Source of the DNA: Niabella soli DSM 19437
GTDB taxonomy: Bacteria; Bacteroidota; Bacteroidia; Chitinophagales; Chitinophagaceae
Assembly: GCF_000243115.2 (NCBI RefSeq)
Contig: NZ_CP007035.1
Location: forward strand, 4,340,001-4,404,000
DNA length: 64,000 nucleotides
Direction: 5' to 3'
The stretch's first letter is position 1. Each line of letters opens with the position of its first letter. The position numbers were made by a program, and so were the translations under genes. The notes beneath the pieces are model-generated. The model saw nothing but the letters and a program-made list of their open reading frames with translations, had not been told where the DNA came from and did no database searches. Shown here in pieces: positions 25,392 through 34,571 of this stretch.

Positions 25392-25781
25392 TTAATACCC
25401 TAACAGGGATCCTAATACATTGGTCAGCGTATTTGACTGATAATAGCCCTGGTTGTAGTACCGGTTGTCCTCATACCGGTATCTTTTTTTCTGTTGACCC
25501 GGAGCAAAATATTTTGCTGATTTATACCCATATATTTTTTTGGCCTGGCCGGGAGGCAGACTGCGATAGTACCCATAATCATTACCCCGGTAATACCGAC
25601 GGCGGCCGCCCTGGTCATCATCGTCATCCCTGTCGTGGCGGTAGCCATAATTGCCCCGGCGTTCATACCGCCTATCATCATGATCTTTGTGTTTATAATA
25701 ACCCTTACCCTGTGCCTGTGCAGGCTGTACGGCGCCGAAGACGGCCATAGCCAATGCGAATAAAAAAAGTTTTGATTTCAT
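25392..25781 (-). CDS. Secreted Arg/Asp/Tyr-rich protein with PPGQAKK motif
   Basis: A 129-residue exported protein with signal MKSKLFLFALAMAVFGAVQPAQAQ. The mature part starts with a His/Lys/Asp-rich zone containing a run of five Asp, then carries SLPPGQAKKIYGYK and a degenerate second copy KYFAPGQQKKRYRYED. The end is Tyr/Asn/Gln-rich with a short hydrophobic tail LGSLLGY. It shares the PPGQAKK core with the gene at 24850, which points to a small paralog family. No known enzyme domain; envelope or matrix role is a guess. Confidence 0.6.
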   Translation of the reverse strand: MKSKLFLFALAMAVFGAVQPAQAQGKGYYKHKDHDDRRYERRGNYGYRHDRDDDDDQGGRRRYYRGNDYGYYRSLPPGQAKKIYGYKSAKYFAPGQQKKRYRYEDNRYYNQGYYQSNTLTNVLGSLLGY

Positions 25782-25904
25782 AATTACGGATTTTGAGATT
25801 AAAAATTGCTTTACAACACAGACGCAAGTTTACAACCAATGGGTGTTAAGGAAAACGCAATTTTAATGGCTGGAAACGCGTATGCTAATTTGGCTTTGTT
25901 GCTG

Positions 25905-25952
25905 CCTGGATGAGATCCTTCACTCCGCTGCGCTTCGTTCAGGATGACGTTT
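25905..25952. repeat. Intergenic repeat of the GGATGAGATCCTTCACTCCGC type
   Basis: The stretch ends in GCGCTTCGTTCAGGATGACG. I recognise this as a common untranslated repeat in Bacteroidota genomes. It lies in the gene-poor gap between 25782 and 26905; nothing else was seen from 25953 to 26110. Confidence 0.5.
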
Positions 25953-26110
25953 ACGTTGTGAGGAGTGGTTCAACCTCATAGGCGGGGGTGCTATAGTTGT
26001 AAAATGGCGCTAACTTAATACCGGAAAGAACAGCAAATGCTCCCAGTAGTACTGAAGCTGATCCCGATAGCGGCCCTATCGTGTGGACACAAAATATTGC
26101 TTTTTATATT

Positions 26111-26682
26111 TTTCTACTTTTTCCCCGATCAATCGGGGCCAAAAAGTAGCGCAAAAAGGGCAGGGTCAAACGAACGCCTCTGGCCGTTTGACCGCCCACG
26201 CCCACGAACCTACATTACGAAAAGTGGCAGCAAGGCCTTTTTGAAGGGGTTGGTCGAAGCCCCCGCTGTTTGATTGTTGTTCAGCCTTCCCTGCGCTGAT
26301 TTTTTCCCTGCATAATTTGTCTGAATACAAAACATCCGTTGGGTAAAAAATAGGCACCCTGGATCCGTTGATTCCCGAAGTTGCAATTACGTAAAAGAAA
26401 TACCCACGATGAAAAACAGTTGTTTGTTCCGAACGGATGCGGCTTGGAAGGGGTTTCGCCGGACAGTGAAAGAACAAATCAAGCGGAATGGCGGTTTTGA
26501 CGCCGCGGGCGACTTTTCAAAAATAGAAAAGCAGGGAGGCGTCATAACCAGGCCTGTAGCGCAGATTGGTTCGGTTCCGTCGCAGCCCGGCCACGAAACA
26601 GGCGGCGGAATTCACCTACCGGCGGAAAAAGATTTTTTGCTCCACTTTTTTATTCCCGATTGATCGGGATAAAAAGTGGAAA
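26111..26682. mobile_element. Non-autonomous element of 572 bp with ~48-bp terminal inverted repeats
   Basis: The left end (26111-26157) and right end (26633-26682) are reverse complements with a few differences: TTTCTACTTTTTCCCCGATC on the left matches TTTCCACTTTTTATCCCGATC read inward from the right. Each end has its own palindrome (CCCCGATCAATCGGGG; TCCCGATTGATCGGGA). The interior has overlapping ORFs on both strands (84 and 103 codons) that look like no known protein and no transposase. It resembles a MITE or a large palindromic repeat. An exact target duplication was not found. Confidence 0.55.
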
Positions 26683-26784
26683 TATGCAATTAGACAACAC
26701 TCTATTCATCTTTTTCGATGATTATTGGAAAGAGTACACATCTATAGATCTCACCCACAGGTCTTAAGCCGGCCCCTCCGGGGA

Positions 26785-26905
26785 ATATTAAATAAGGAAT
26801 AAAGAATTTTAAATGTAGCAGTGAATTATCTTTTAGAAATGAAAACTTCTAGTCTAATGGGATGCCCCTTTCTCATTCCTTATTTTTCATTTCTTATTCT
26901 ATATT
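26785..26905. repeat. AT-rich intergenic word repeat beside the thiolase gene
   Basis: The left arm AATAAGGAATAAAGAATTTT and the right arm CTTATTTTTCATTTCTTATT are loose reverse complements across about 60 bases. The right arm ends at the thiolase stop. The same kind of words (ATAAAGAATATAAAATG, TATTTTATATTTTGCATTCC) appear at 46190-46484. Confidence 0.45.
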
Positions 26906-28081
26906 TTACATTCTCTCAATAATGCCTGCAATGCCCTGCCCGCCGCCAACACAGGCGGCTACCATTCCGTATTTTTTGTTGAGGCGTTTCAGATCGCTGA
27001 GGATCTGGACGGTCAGTTTGCAACCGGTGCACCCCAGCGGATGGCCCAATGCAATGGCCCCGCCGTTAATATTTACTTTTTCCGGATCCAATTGTGCTTG
27101 TTGTATTACCGCAAGGGATTGAGCGGCGAAGGCCTCGTTCAATTCGATAAGGTCGATGTCGTTTAAAGACATACCTGCGCGGCTCAATGCTTTAGGAATG
27201 GCGTGTACCGGGCCGATGCCCATAATGCGTGGATGCACGCCGGCTACTGCGGTGGACACTAATCTTCCGATGGGGTTTAGCTGCAGTTCGTTCATCATTT
27301 TTTCGCCCATCACTATTACAAAGGCAGCGCCGTCACTTGTTTGCGAGGAGTTGCCCGCCGTTACCACACCATCAGCGGCAAATACCGGTTTCAGTTTTTG
27401 CAGGGCCTCCAGGGAAGTGTCGGCGCGGGGCCCTTCATCTGTATCAACGGTAAATTGTTTTACCTGTCGTTTTCCTTTTTCATCAATAGTAATCGCTTCA
27501 ACGTTGACGGGCAGAATGCCTTCTTTGAAATAACCATTACTGATGGCGTTGATTGCTTTTTTGTGCGAGTTCAGGCTGAAGGCATCGGCTGCTTCGCGGC
27601 TAATATTAAATTCTTTGGAAACGGCCTCGGCGGTAAGCCCCATGTTCAGGTAATAATCCGGATCGTCGCTGGCGATCTGGAAGGAGGGGACGGTTTTCCA
27701 GCCCGATGCCGGTACCATGCTCATGCTTTCGGTGCCACCGGCGATGATACAGTCTGCCTGGCCGGTACGGATCTTAGCGGTGGCGATGGCGATCGTCTCC
27801 AATCCTGAGGCACAATAACGATTAACGGTAGCGCCCGGTACTTCAATACCCAGGGCACGGGCGGCAATGATGCGCCCCACCTGCAGGCCCTGCTCCGCTT
27901 CGGGCACGGCATTACCCACGAGCACATCGTCTACCTGTTTAGCATCCAGTTGGGGTACGGCGGCCATAAGGCCTTTAATAACAGTTATGGCCAGGTCGTC
28001 CGGGCGATAAAAGCGGAACCCGCCTTTTTTGGCTTTTGCCACCGCGGTGCGATATCCCGCAACAATATAGGCTTCCTGCAT
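26906..28081 (-). CDS. Acetyl-CoA C-acyltransferase (thiolase)
   Basis: Thiolase catalysing reversible thiolytic cleavage of 3-ketoacyl-CoA, the last step of fatty acid beta-oxidation. The 391-residue protein has the nucleophile Cys90 in VNRYCASGLE, the GGTESMS block, the His347 loop GGAIALGHPLGCTG and the second catalytic Cys377 in ACVGGGQG. Length and motifs fit the degradative FadA/acetyl-CoA acyltransferase group. A biosynthetic acetoacetyl-CoA thiolase is less likely but not excluded. There is no other beta-oxidation gene in the window. A -7 element lies at 28133-28140. Family call is firm. Confidence 0.92.
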   Translation of the reverse strand: MQEAYIVAGYRTAVAKAKKGGFRFYRPDDLAITVIKGLMAAVPQLDAKQVDDVLVGNAVPEAEQGLQVGRIIAARALGIEVPGATVNRYCASGLETIAIATAKIRTGQADCIIAGGTESMSMVPASGWKTVPSFQIASDDPDYYLNMGLTAEAVSKEFNISREAADAFSLNSHKKAINAISNGYFKEGILPVNVEAITIDEKGKRQVKQFTVDTDEGPRADTSLEALQKLKPVFAADGVVTAGNSSQTSDGAAFVIVMGEKMMNELQLNPIGRLVSTAVAGVHPRIMGIGPVHAIPKALSRAGMSLNDIDLIELNEAFAAQSLAVIQQAQLDPEKVNINGGAIALGHPLGCTGCKLTVQILSDLKRLNKKYGMVAACVGGGQGIAGIIERM

Positions 28082-28132
28082 ATGAGATGATTAATATTTG
28101 AAATAATTAGTTGTTTATGCAACTTTTATTAC

Positions 28133-28140
28133 CAAATATA
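28133..28140 (-). promoter_or_regulatory. -7 promoter element for the thiolase gene
   Basis: The minus strand reads TATATTTG, an exact TAnnTTTG match, about 50 bases before the ATG at 28081. Confidence 0.5.
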
Positions 28141-28151
28141 ATGATTTTTTG

Positions 28152-28250
28152 AGTTACCAGTTATCAGTGCTGAACGCGTAACGCGTAATGCATAACGCTG
28201 GTTCTATTACAGACTGGCGTTTAGCATTCAGCGTTCAGCATTCCCGCGTT
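28152..28250. repeat. Intergenic word-repeat hairpin (GAACGCGTAACGCGTAATGC type)
   Basis: Imperfect hairpin between the divergent thiolase and DeoR-type genes. The left arm reads CTGAACGCGTAACGCGTAATGC; the right arm GCGTTTAGCATTCAGCGTTC is its degenerate reverse complement. It uses the same AACGC and TTCAGCATT words as 15735-16135, 18082-18290 and 57230-57305. Confidence 0.6.
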
Positions 28251-28281
28251 TGCCCGCCGGTAAATGCAGGATTTTCTTTTT

Positions 28282-28330
28282 TTTTGCATGTTTTTTTTGA
28301 ATTTTGCATGTTTTTGCTGTTTTTGTATTT
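28282..28330 (+). promoter_or_regulatory. Phased TTTTGCATG direct repeats before the DeoR-type regulator
   Basis: TTTTGCATGTTTTT occurs at 28282-28295 and again at 28302-28315, exactly 20 bp apart. A partial copy, TTTTGCTG, starts at 28312, 10 bp later. The even helical spacing suits a protein bound on one DNA face. It could be the autoregulatory operator of the following regulator. Confidence 0.4.
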
Positions 28331-28354
28331 ATCTTTAAAACAAAATTAACAGCC

Positions 28355-29104
28355 TTGCTGAAGAAAGAACGACAAGCTTACATACTCCACCGGCTCAATC
28401 TGCATAATAAAGTATTGAGTACCAAACTCGGTGAGGACATGAAGGTTTCTGAGGATACGGTGCGGAGGGATCTGCAGGAACTGGCCAATGCAGGGAAGCT
28501 GATTAAAGTGCATGGCGGGGCGTTATCGTTGGCGTTCAATGAAGTTCAGTTTACTAATGGAACCATCTATTCTCAATCGCAGAAAGCAATAATTGCGCAG
28601 AAAGCCATTGGGCTGATCAAAGAACAGATGTACGTGCTTACAAGCGGGGGGACCACTATTATCGAAATGGCTAAACAACTGCCGCCGCATTTGAAAGCAA
28701 CGTTTATAACGGGGAGCATACCGGTGTTGAATGCCTATGTGTCGCACCCGAACATTAACGTGATCGTGGTGGGCGACCGGGTAAACAAGGAAGCGCGGAT
28801 CACCGTAGGGGCGAGTGCCATAGCAAAGATCAGGGAAGTAAATGCAGATTTATGCATCCTTGGTACCAACGCCATTGACCTGCAAAGGGGGATAACGGAC
28901 AGCGATTGGGAGGTGGTGGAATTAAAGAAGGCGATGATTGCTTCATCAGCAAAAACAGTTTGCCTGACGATTGCGGAGAAACTGAATTCTTTTGAAGCGC
29001 TGCAGGTATGCGGGTTACAACAGATCGACTATCTGGTAACCGAGCTGGACCCGGACGACAAATTGTTACGCCCCTATGTGAAAGCAGGGGTGACGGTTTT
29101 ATAG
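28355..29104 (+). CDS. DeoR/GlpR-family transcriptional regulator
   Basis: About 249 residues. The N-terminal DeoR helix-turn-helix covers roughly residues 1-57 (LKKERQAYILHRL, then KVSEDTVRRDLQEL and the GKLIKVHGGAL wing). The C-terminal DeoRC sugar-phosphate sensor contains TSGGTTIIEMAKQLP, VVGDRVNKEARITVG and LGTNAIDLQRGI. No ATG lies before the helix-turn-helix. The likely start is TTG at 28355 or CTG at 28358; the TTG at 28304 lies within the operator-like repeats. Family members repress sugar genes until a phosphorylated sugar binds. It reads directly into two SusC/SusD pairs (22-base gap), so it probably controls them. Family call is firm; effector unknown. Confidence 0.88.
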   Translation: MLKKERQAYILHRLNLHNKVLSTKLGEDMKVSEDTVRRDLQELANAGKLIKVHGGALSLAFNEVQFTNGTIYSQSQKAIIAQKAIGLIKEQMYVLTSGGTTIIEMAKQLPPHLKATFITGSIPVLNAYVSHPNINVIVVGDRVNKEARITVGASAIAKIREVNADLCILGTNAIDLQRGITDSDWEVVELKKAMIASSAKTVCLTIAEKLNSFEALQVCGLQQIDYLVTELDPDDKLLRPYVKAGVTVL

Positions 29105-29126
29105 AAAAAAACATAAAAATAGAAAT

Positions 29127-32100
29127 ATGCAAAAGATCAAAGCTTTTCTTGTACTGCTATTGCTATCCTGTTGGGTATTGCCTGCTGCCCTGTTTGCCCA
29201 AAAGCAAACAATATCGGGTAAAGTAGTGTCGGATGACCAGACGCCGCTGGCAGGGGTAACTATATCCGTTAAAGGGTCTACAATAGCGGCCCTGACCGAT
29301 AACAGCGGTGCCTTTTCCGTGCAGGCTTCCGTGGGACAAACATTGGAAGTGAGCTATGTCGGTTTTAAGACCCAGTCATTTGTAATAGCCAACGGCAAGC
29401 CGGTACAGATCACATTGTCCAGGTCTTCAGAAAAATCGCAGTTGGATGAAGTGGTGGTGGTGGGGTATGGTACGCAAAAGAAAGGTAATCTTACCGGAGC
29501 GGTAGCTACCGTTGATGTGAATAAAACACTTACCGGCCGTCCCATTGCGGATGTGGGCAGAGGGCTGCAGGGCGCTGTGTCGGGCTTAAGCATAACGATC
29601 CCCAGTGGGGAAGTAGGTTCTGATCCGTTAATTAAAATAAGAGGTCAGATCACTTCTTTTCAGGGTTCTACCAAGCCGCTGATCTTATTGGATAACGTTG
29701 AGATACCCAGCATACAGGTGGTAAACCCCAATGATATTGCCTCTATAAGCGTTTTAAAAGATGCTGCTGCTGCATCGATATATGGTGCTAAGGCCTCCAA
29801 TGGGGTTATTCTGATCACCACCAAAAAAGGTTCCGGCACTTCCAAGCCGCAGATCAATTATTCCAATAACTTTTCCTGGCAAAATGTATGGAAGGACCTG
29901 CAAATGGCAGACGTAGATGCCCTGAAGTATACCATTGATGCAACAAGGCGCATTGGTATTACCACTCCCGTAGGGGCCTTTTATTATGTGGACAGCGCCA
30001 GCTATATGAGAGCGGTGGCCTGGAAACAAAAATATGGCAGCACCATCGGACCCGATGATCCAACCGTTTTTGGCCGCGACTGGTATGTGCAGGGAGCTAA
30101 TAACCAAAAAATGGGTGTAAGAACGTACAATCCGTATGACTATATGGTAAAGGAATGGGCGCCTACGCAGCAGCATGATATTACTATCGGCCAAACCCTT
30201 GGGAAAACTTCTTATAATATTGGATTGGGTGTACTGGATCAGAGCGGTATGATAAAGCCGGCAAAAAAAGATGAGTTTACCCGGTATAACGCCTCGTTGA
30301 GAGTGTCAAGCGAGTTAAACAAGTTTATAACGGTAAGAGCTGGGGCCATGTACTCCCGGAGAAATAAAGAATACCCATATATAACAAGTTCCACCACCGC
30401 CGATCCCTGGTTATACCTGTATCGCTGGTCCCCGGTCTATCCGTTTGGGGATGACCAAAATGGTAACCCCATACGTAGCCCTGTGAGTGAAGCCGCAGCC
30501 GCTAATACTGCTAATATTTTGCAGAACTATATGAATATCAGTTTAGGATCCACACTCAATTTTACCAAAAACTGGAAATTTGATTTTGACTATACTTACA
30601 CCAGCCAGGAAGAAATATGGAGACGACCCGGAACAAGATATACAGCAGCCAATTCATGGGTGGCCCCCAAAGCCCGCGTGGATGCCAACGGGCAGCCGGT
30701 GTATGTAGACAGCACAGGAGCCGTTGTACCGGGTACGACTCCCGGTGCGATACGGGCATTTGACTTATCGAATGATATGTATACCGCGCTGGGTGCTAAT
30801 CCTGATCACCTGTTCCGCCAGGTTACGGACTACACAAGCAGTACGATAAATGCTTACACTACTTACAACTGGAATGTAAACCAGGATCATAATTTTAAAT
30901 TTATTTTAGGCCTTAACCGGGTTGCTGCTAACACGGAATGGCAATCTCAGCAAGTAAACCAGCTAACAGACATTAATAATCCGCAATTCAATTTTGCAGT
31001 AGGGGCGCCTCCTATTGTTTTTGGCGATAAAACATGGGAGTCGCAATTGGGCTATTTTGGACGGGTCAACTACGCGTATAAGAACAAGTATCTGTTTGAA
31101 GGCAATTTGCGTTATGATGGATCCTCTAAATTTCCATCGGAGCTTTGGTGGAGATGGTACCCTTCATTTTCTGCAGGTTGGGTGATCAGCGAAGAGAAAT
31201 TTATGGAATTTGCAAAGCCGGTGATCAGCTTTCTTAAATTCAGGGGATCCTGGGGAACCATCGGGGACCAGACGGTACCCAATACTTTTTACCTGCCGTT
31301 AATGACAAGCGGCCTTACCAGTTGGATAGGAGCCAATGGACAAAAATCACCCTATGTGGGCACCCCTCAGGCGATAGTAAGAGATATAACCTGGCAGGAT
31401 GTTGAAACCAAAAATTTTGGGATAGATCTGGGGTTACTGCAAAATAAAATAAATGCAACCTTTGATATTTATCAGAGAAATACCAATAACATGATTGTTC
31501 CAATGGAGGGTATTCCGCTAACCTTTGGGACCGGCGCCCCCCAGGGTAATTTTGGTTCTTTATCAACAAACGGATGGGAATTAAGCCTGGATTTCAATCA
31601 CCGGTTTGAAAATGGTTTGGGAATTAACCTGCGGGGAAATATTTCCAATTCAAAAACTAACATAAAACAATACGGTTCTTCCACGCTTGTTAATGGTAAT
31701 TATAACGGGAAAGATATCGGAGAGATCTGGGGCTACCGCACGGACCGGTTGTATCAGAAAAGCGACTTTGATTTAGATGCGAACGGAAATCTTCAGTTGA
31801 TAACCCTCACGGCAAATGATGTACCTGCTAAATATGTGGGTAAAAAAGCATACAAATTAAAGGCCGGGGCCGACGGGCAAAAGCCGGTATACCAGGTTTT
31901 TTTACAGAACTCATCCAACTTTTATTTTGGGCCGGGGGATGTCAAATTTAAAGATTTGAACGGCGATGGCATTATCGACAACGGAAGCGCGTCATTAACA
32001 GACCATGGAGATCTGGCTGTTATCGGCAACTCTAACCCAAGATATGAGTATGGCTTTAGATTGGGAGCCGATTATAAGGGAGTGGATTTTAGCGTATTCT

Positions 32101-32570
32101 TTCAGGGAGTAGGCAGCCGCCAGGTATGGGGCGATGGATTTCTGGCGATACCGGGTTATAATTCATCCGATGGTGCAATGCCCGAAGCCATTGCAGGCAA
32201 TTATTGGACCCCCGCTACTCCTAACGCGTTTTATCCTGCTGCGTATAACAATGCCGGTAGTAATAGCGCTAATAATATGCAGGTGCAGGACAGGTACCTG
32301 TTGAATATGGCTTATTTCAGACTTAAAAATCTGACGATCGGCTATTCCCTGCCGCAAAATTTATTAAAGAAGATATGGGTTAATTCATTTAGAGTATATG
32401 GCGCATTAGAAAACTTTTTTACCTGGGATCATTTGCGGGGTCTGCCTATAGATCCTGAAAGCATCAGCGGGTATTCTATGTGGAATACTTCCAATTATAA
32501 TTTGGGGCGTATCGGAGAAGGCGTTCCGGCATTTAAAAGTATTTCTTTTGGCGTTCAGTTAACCTTTTAA
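29127..32570 (+). CDS. SusC/RagA-family TonB-dependent outer membrane transporter
   Basis: A 1147-residue outer membrane transporter of the SusC type. The signal ends at LFAQ (residue 25). A carboxypeptidase-regulatory-like beta domain at about 27-98 is followed by the SusC-specific TonB-box region DEVVVVGYGTQKKG at 107-120, then the plug and a 22-strand barrel ending in an aromatic residue (VQLTF). It forms a pedal-bin pair with the SusD lipoprotein encoded 10 bases downstream and imports oligosaccharides or other bulky nutrients using TonB energy. It is the first transporter after the DeoR-type regulator. Substrate cannot be read; no glycosidase lies near. Confidence 0.95.
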   Translation: MQKIKAFLVLLLLSCWVLPAALFAQKQTISGKVVSDDQTPLAGVTISVKGSTIAALTDNSGAFSVQASVGQTLEVSYVGFKTQSFVIANGKPVQITLSRSSEKSQLDEVVVVGYGTQKKGNLTGAVATVDVNKTLTGRPIADVGRGLQGAVSGLSITIPSGEVGSDPLIKIRGQITSFQGSTKPLILLDNVEIPSIQVVNPNDIASISVLKDAAAASIYGAKASNGVILITTKKGSGTSKPQINYSNNFSWQNVWKDLQMADVDALKYTIDATRRIGITTPVGAFYYVDSASYMRAVAWKQKYGSTIGPDDPTVFGRDWYVQGANNQKMGVRTYNPYDYMVKEWAPTQQHDITIGQTLGKTSYNIGLGVLDQSGMIKPAKKDEFTRYNASLRVSSELNKFITVRAGAMYSRRNKEYPYITSSTTADPWLYLYRWSPVYPFGDDQNGNPIRSPVSEAAAANTANILQNYMNISLGSTLNFTKNWKFDFDYTYTSQEEIWRRPGTRYTAANSWVAPKARVDANGQPVYVDSTGAVVPGTTPGAIRAFDLSNDMYTALGANPDHLFRQVTDYTSSTINAYTTYNWNVNQDHNFKFILGLNRVAANTEWQSQQVNQLTDINNPQFNFAVGAPPIVFGDKTWESQLGYFGRVNYAYKNKYLFEGNLRYDGSSKFPSELWWRWYPSFSAGWVISEEKFMEFAKPVISFLKFRGSWGTIGDQTVPNTFYLPLMTSGLTSWIGANGQKSPYVGTPQAIVRDITWQDVETKNFGIDLGLLQNKINATFDIYQRNTNNMIVPMEGIPLTFGTGAPQGNFGSLSTNGWELSLDFNHRFENGLGINLRGNISNSKTNIKQYGSSTLVNGNYNGKDIGEIWGYRTDRLYQKSDFDLDANGNLQLITLTANDVPAKYVGKKAYKLKAGADGQKPVYQVFLQNSSNFYFGPGDVKFKDLNGDGIIDNGSASLTDHGDLAVIGNSNPRYEYGFRLGADYKGVDFSVFFQGVGSRQVWGDGFLAIPGYNSSDGAMPEAIAGNYWTPATPNAFYPAAYNNAGSNSANNMQVQDRYLLNMAYFRLKNLTIGYSLPQNLLKKIWVNSFRVYGALENFFTWDHLRGLPIDPESISGYSMWNTSNYNLGRIGEGVPAFKSISFGVQLTF

Positions 32571-32580
32571 ATCAAATACA

Positions 32581-34422
32581 ATGAATAACTATAAATATAT
32601 CTTTGGTTTTTGTATAGCGAGCCTGTTTTTTGTTTCCTGTAATAAGGATTTATTAGACCGGCCTCCTTTAACCAGTTATATAGACGACCCGTCTAAATTC
32701 TGGAGAGGCGAGGATGATATCCGTATGTTCGCCAATGGGTTTTATACGAATTATTTCAATGGCTATGGTCAAAGTTTCACCTGGGATTATGCGCCAGCTA
32801 TGGGCTATAATTTTAATGATGATGTAACGGGTAAAAATGTGCAATCAAATTTTGAAAGCACCATTCCTTCTTCACGTGGCTCCTCTTCTGAAGGAGCTGC
32901 CTGGATGTCGCAATATGCAGGTCCTACATGGGATTTTGCCTGGGTGCGGAAAGCGAATCTCTTTATTAACCGGGTGGATAGTGTTGCCAAGCCAAAAATT
33001 ACAGATGAAGCCTATAAACATTGGAGCGCCGTGGCCCGGTTCTTCAGAGGGTACGAATATGCGCGCCTGGTGAGCGTATTTGGCGATGTACCGTATTTCG
33101 ATAAGGTAATTTCTGAAACAGACCTGCCAACATTATACAAGGACAGGGATAGCAGGGGAGTGGTAATGGATAAAGTATACGACGATTTTAAATATGTTTT
33201 GGCCAATATCAGAACGAATGATGGGGCACAATATTTAAACCAGTATATAGCTGCTGCCTTTATTTCAAGGTTTATGTTATTTGAGGGAACTTATGAACAT
33301 TACCGGGGTATGGACGTGGCGAGAGTTCAAAAATACCTTCAGTTTGCGGTTGATGCAGCAGCGATTGTGATGAGCAATCCGGCGTATAAATTTTCAAGTG
33401 ATTTTAAAGCCCTTTTTGCATCAGATAATTTGGCAGGCAACCCTGAAGTCCTTTTATACCGGGCTTATGATGCCTCTTTGCAGGTAACCCATTCGATCGG
33501 TTCTTACTCTAACGGAACAGAAACCGACGGAGTTGATGGAAATCTGGTCCTGATGAAATCTTTTATTGCTACTGACGGACAGAACTGGCAAAATTCAACG
33601 GTTCCTAATGCAGCCAGCTTTTCGATGGCCGATCTTATTAAAACAAGGGACCCGCGTTTTGAAGCCTCTTTTATTGATAAGGTTAATCCGGCTTCTGCCA
33701 CTCTTTTATACCAGTATAAATTCGCATCAAGAGACGCGATTACTTACATTGGTAAAACTTATCCGGCGGCCTGGGGTAGCAATACCAATACAAGCGATGC
33801 GCCGGTGATACGTTTAGCCGAGGTGGTGCTAAACTGGATTGAAGCAAAAGCTATACTGGCCCAAAACTACGGCGGCCCGGCAGTAACACAGGCCGACCTG
33901 GATAAATCTATTAATGCAATCCGCGATCGTCCTCTGGATGCTGCCGCTGCTGCAAAAGGCGTGCAAAAAACCGCTCATTTACAATTGGCTTCATTGCCCA
34001 ATGACCCTGCAAGAGATGTAGACGTGCCGGCGCTGATATGGGAAATACGCAGGGAGCGGCGTATGGAGTTTGCGTTCGAAGGTTTCCGTTTGCTGGATCT
34101 GAAAAGGTGGAAGAAGCTAAATTATATGGATTACAGTACCAATGCGGATTACTTCCTTGGTCCCTGGGTTAATATCCCTGCTGAACTTCCAACAGCATTA
34201 ACCACCGCAACAAAAGGAACGGTGAAAGTAAAAAAAGCGGATGGTAGCATTGTTACCTGGGATGGAACGAACGCAAGCGCAATGGTAGGTTTTTGGGTGG
34301 TGCAGAATGGCCAAAACCGGCTGGGTTTCTCTGATAAAAATTATTTGTCACCTGTAGGTACCCAACAAATAAACGAATATAAGAACAAAGGATTCACGCT
34401 CACCCAGACAACGGGCTGGTAA
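32581..34422 (+). CDS. SusD/RagB-family outer membrane nutrient-binding lipoprotein
   Basis: A 613-residue surface lipoprotein with lipobox FFVSC at Cys20. SusD landmarks are the TPR-like helices (HWSAVARFFRGYEYARLVSVFGDVPY), a variable binding region, and near the C-terminus the typical IRRERRMEFAFEGFRLLDLKRW. It caps the SusC barrel encoded just upstream and captures the nutrient. It belongs to the PF07980/PF14322 type rather than the SusD-like type of the second pair. Family call is firm; ligand unknown. Confidence 0.95.
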   Translation: MNNYKYIFGFCIASLFFVSCNKDLLDRPPLTSYIDDPSKFWRGEDDIRMFANGFYTNYFNGYGQSFTWDYAPAMGYNFNDDVTGKNVQSNFESTIPSSRGSSSEGAAWMSQYAGPTWDFAWVRKANLFINRVDSVAKPKITDEAYKHWSAVARFFRGYEYARLVSVFGDVPYFDKVISETDLPTLYKDRDSRGVVMDKVYDDFKYVLANIRTNDGAQYLNQYIAAAFISRFMLFEGTYEHYRGMDVARVQKYLQFAVDAAAIVMSNPAYKFSSDFKALFASDNLAGNPEVLLYRAYDASLQVTHSIGSYSNGTETDGVDGNLVLMKSFIATDGQNWQNSTVPNAASFSMADLIKTRDPRFEASFIDKVNPASATLLYQYKFASRDAITYIGKTYPAAWGSNTNTSDAPVIRLAEVVLNWIEAKAILAQNYGGPAVTQADLDKSINAIRDRPLDAAAAAKGVQKTAHLQLASLPNDPARDVDVPALIWEIRRERRMEFAFEGFRLLDLKRWKKLNYMDYSTNADYFLGPWVNIPAELPTALTTATKGTVKVKKADGSIVTWDGTNASAMVGFWVVQNGQNRLGFSDKNYLSPVGTQQINEYKNKGFTLTQTTGW

Positions 34423-34571
34423 CAGGAAAATTATTGACTGAACTGGGTAGGATCAACAGCCGTAACCAGGATAAATAAAAACAGGCGCACCCTGAGCCGA
34501 GATTTAACTGATTCGTAAGGCAGGGGTAATGGTTGGGTGGCTTTTATACAAAAAAACAAAAAAGTAAAGGT

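Noticed and set aside
26166-26477. 103-codon minus-strand ORF and the 84-codon plus-strand ORF at 26409-26663 as genes
   Set aside because: Both lie inside the inverted-repeat element, overlap each other, have no recognisable domain, and their composition follows the repeat structure.
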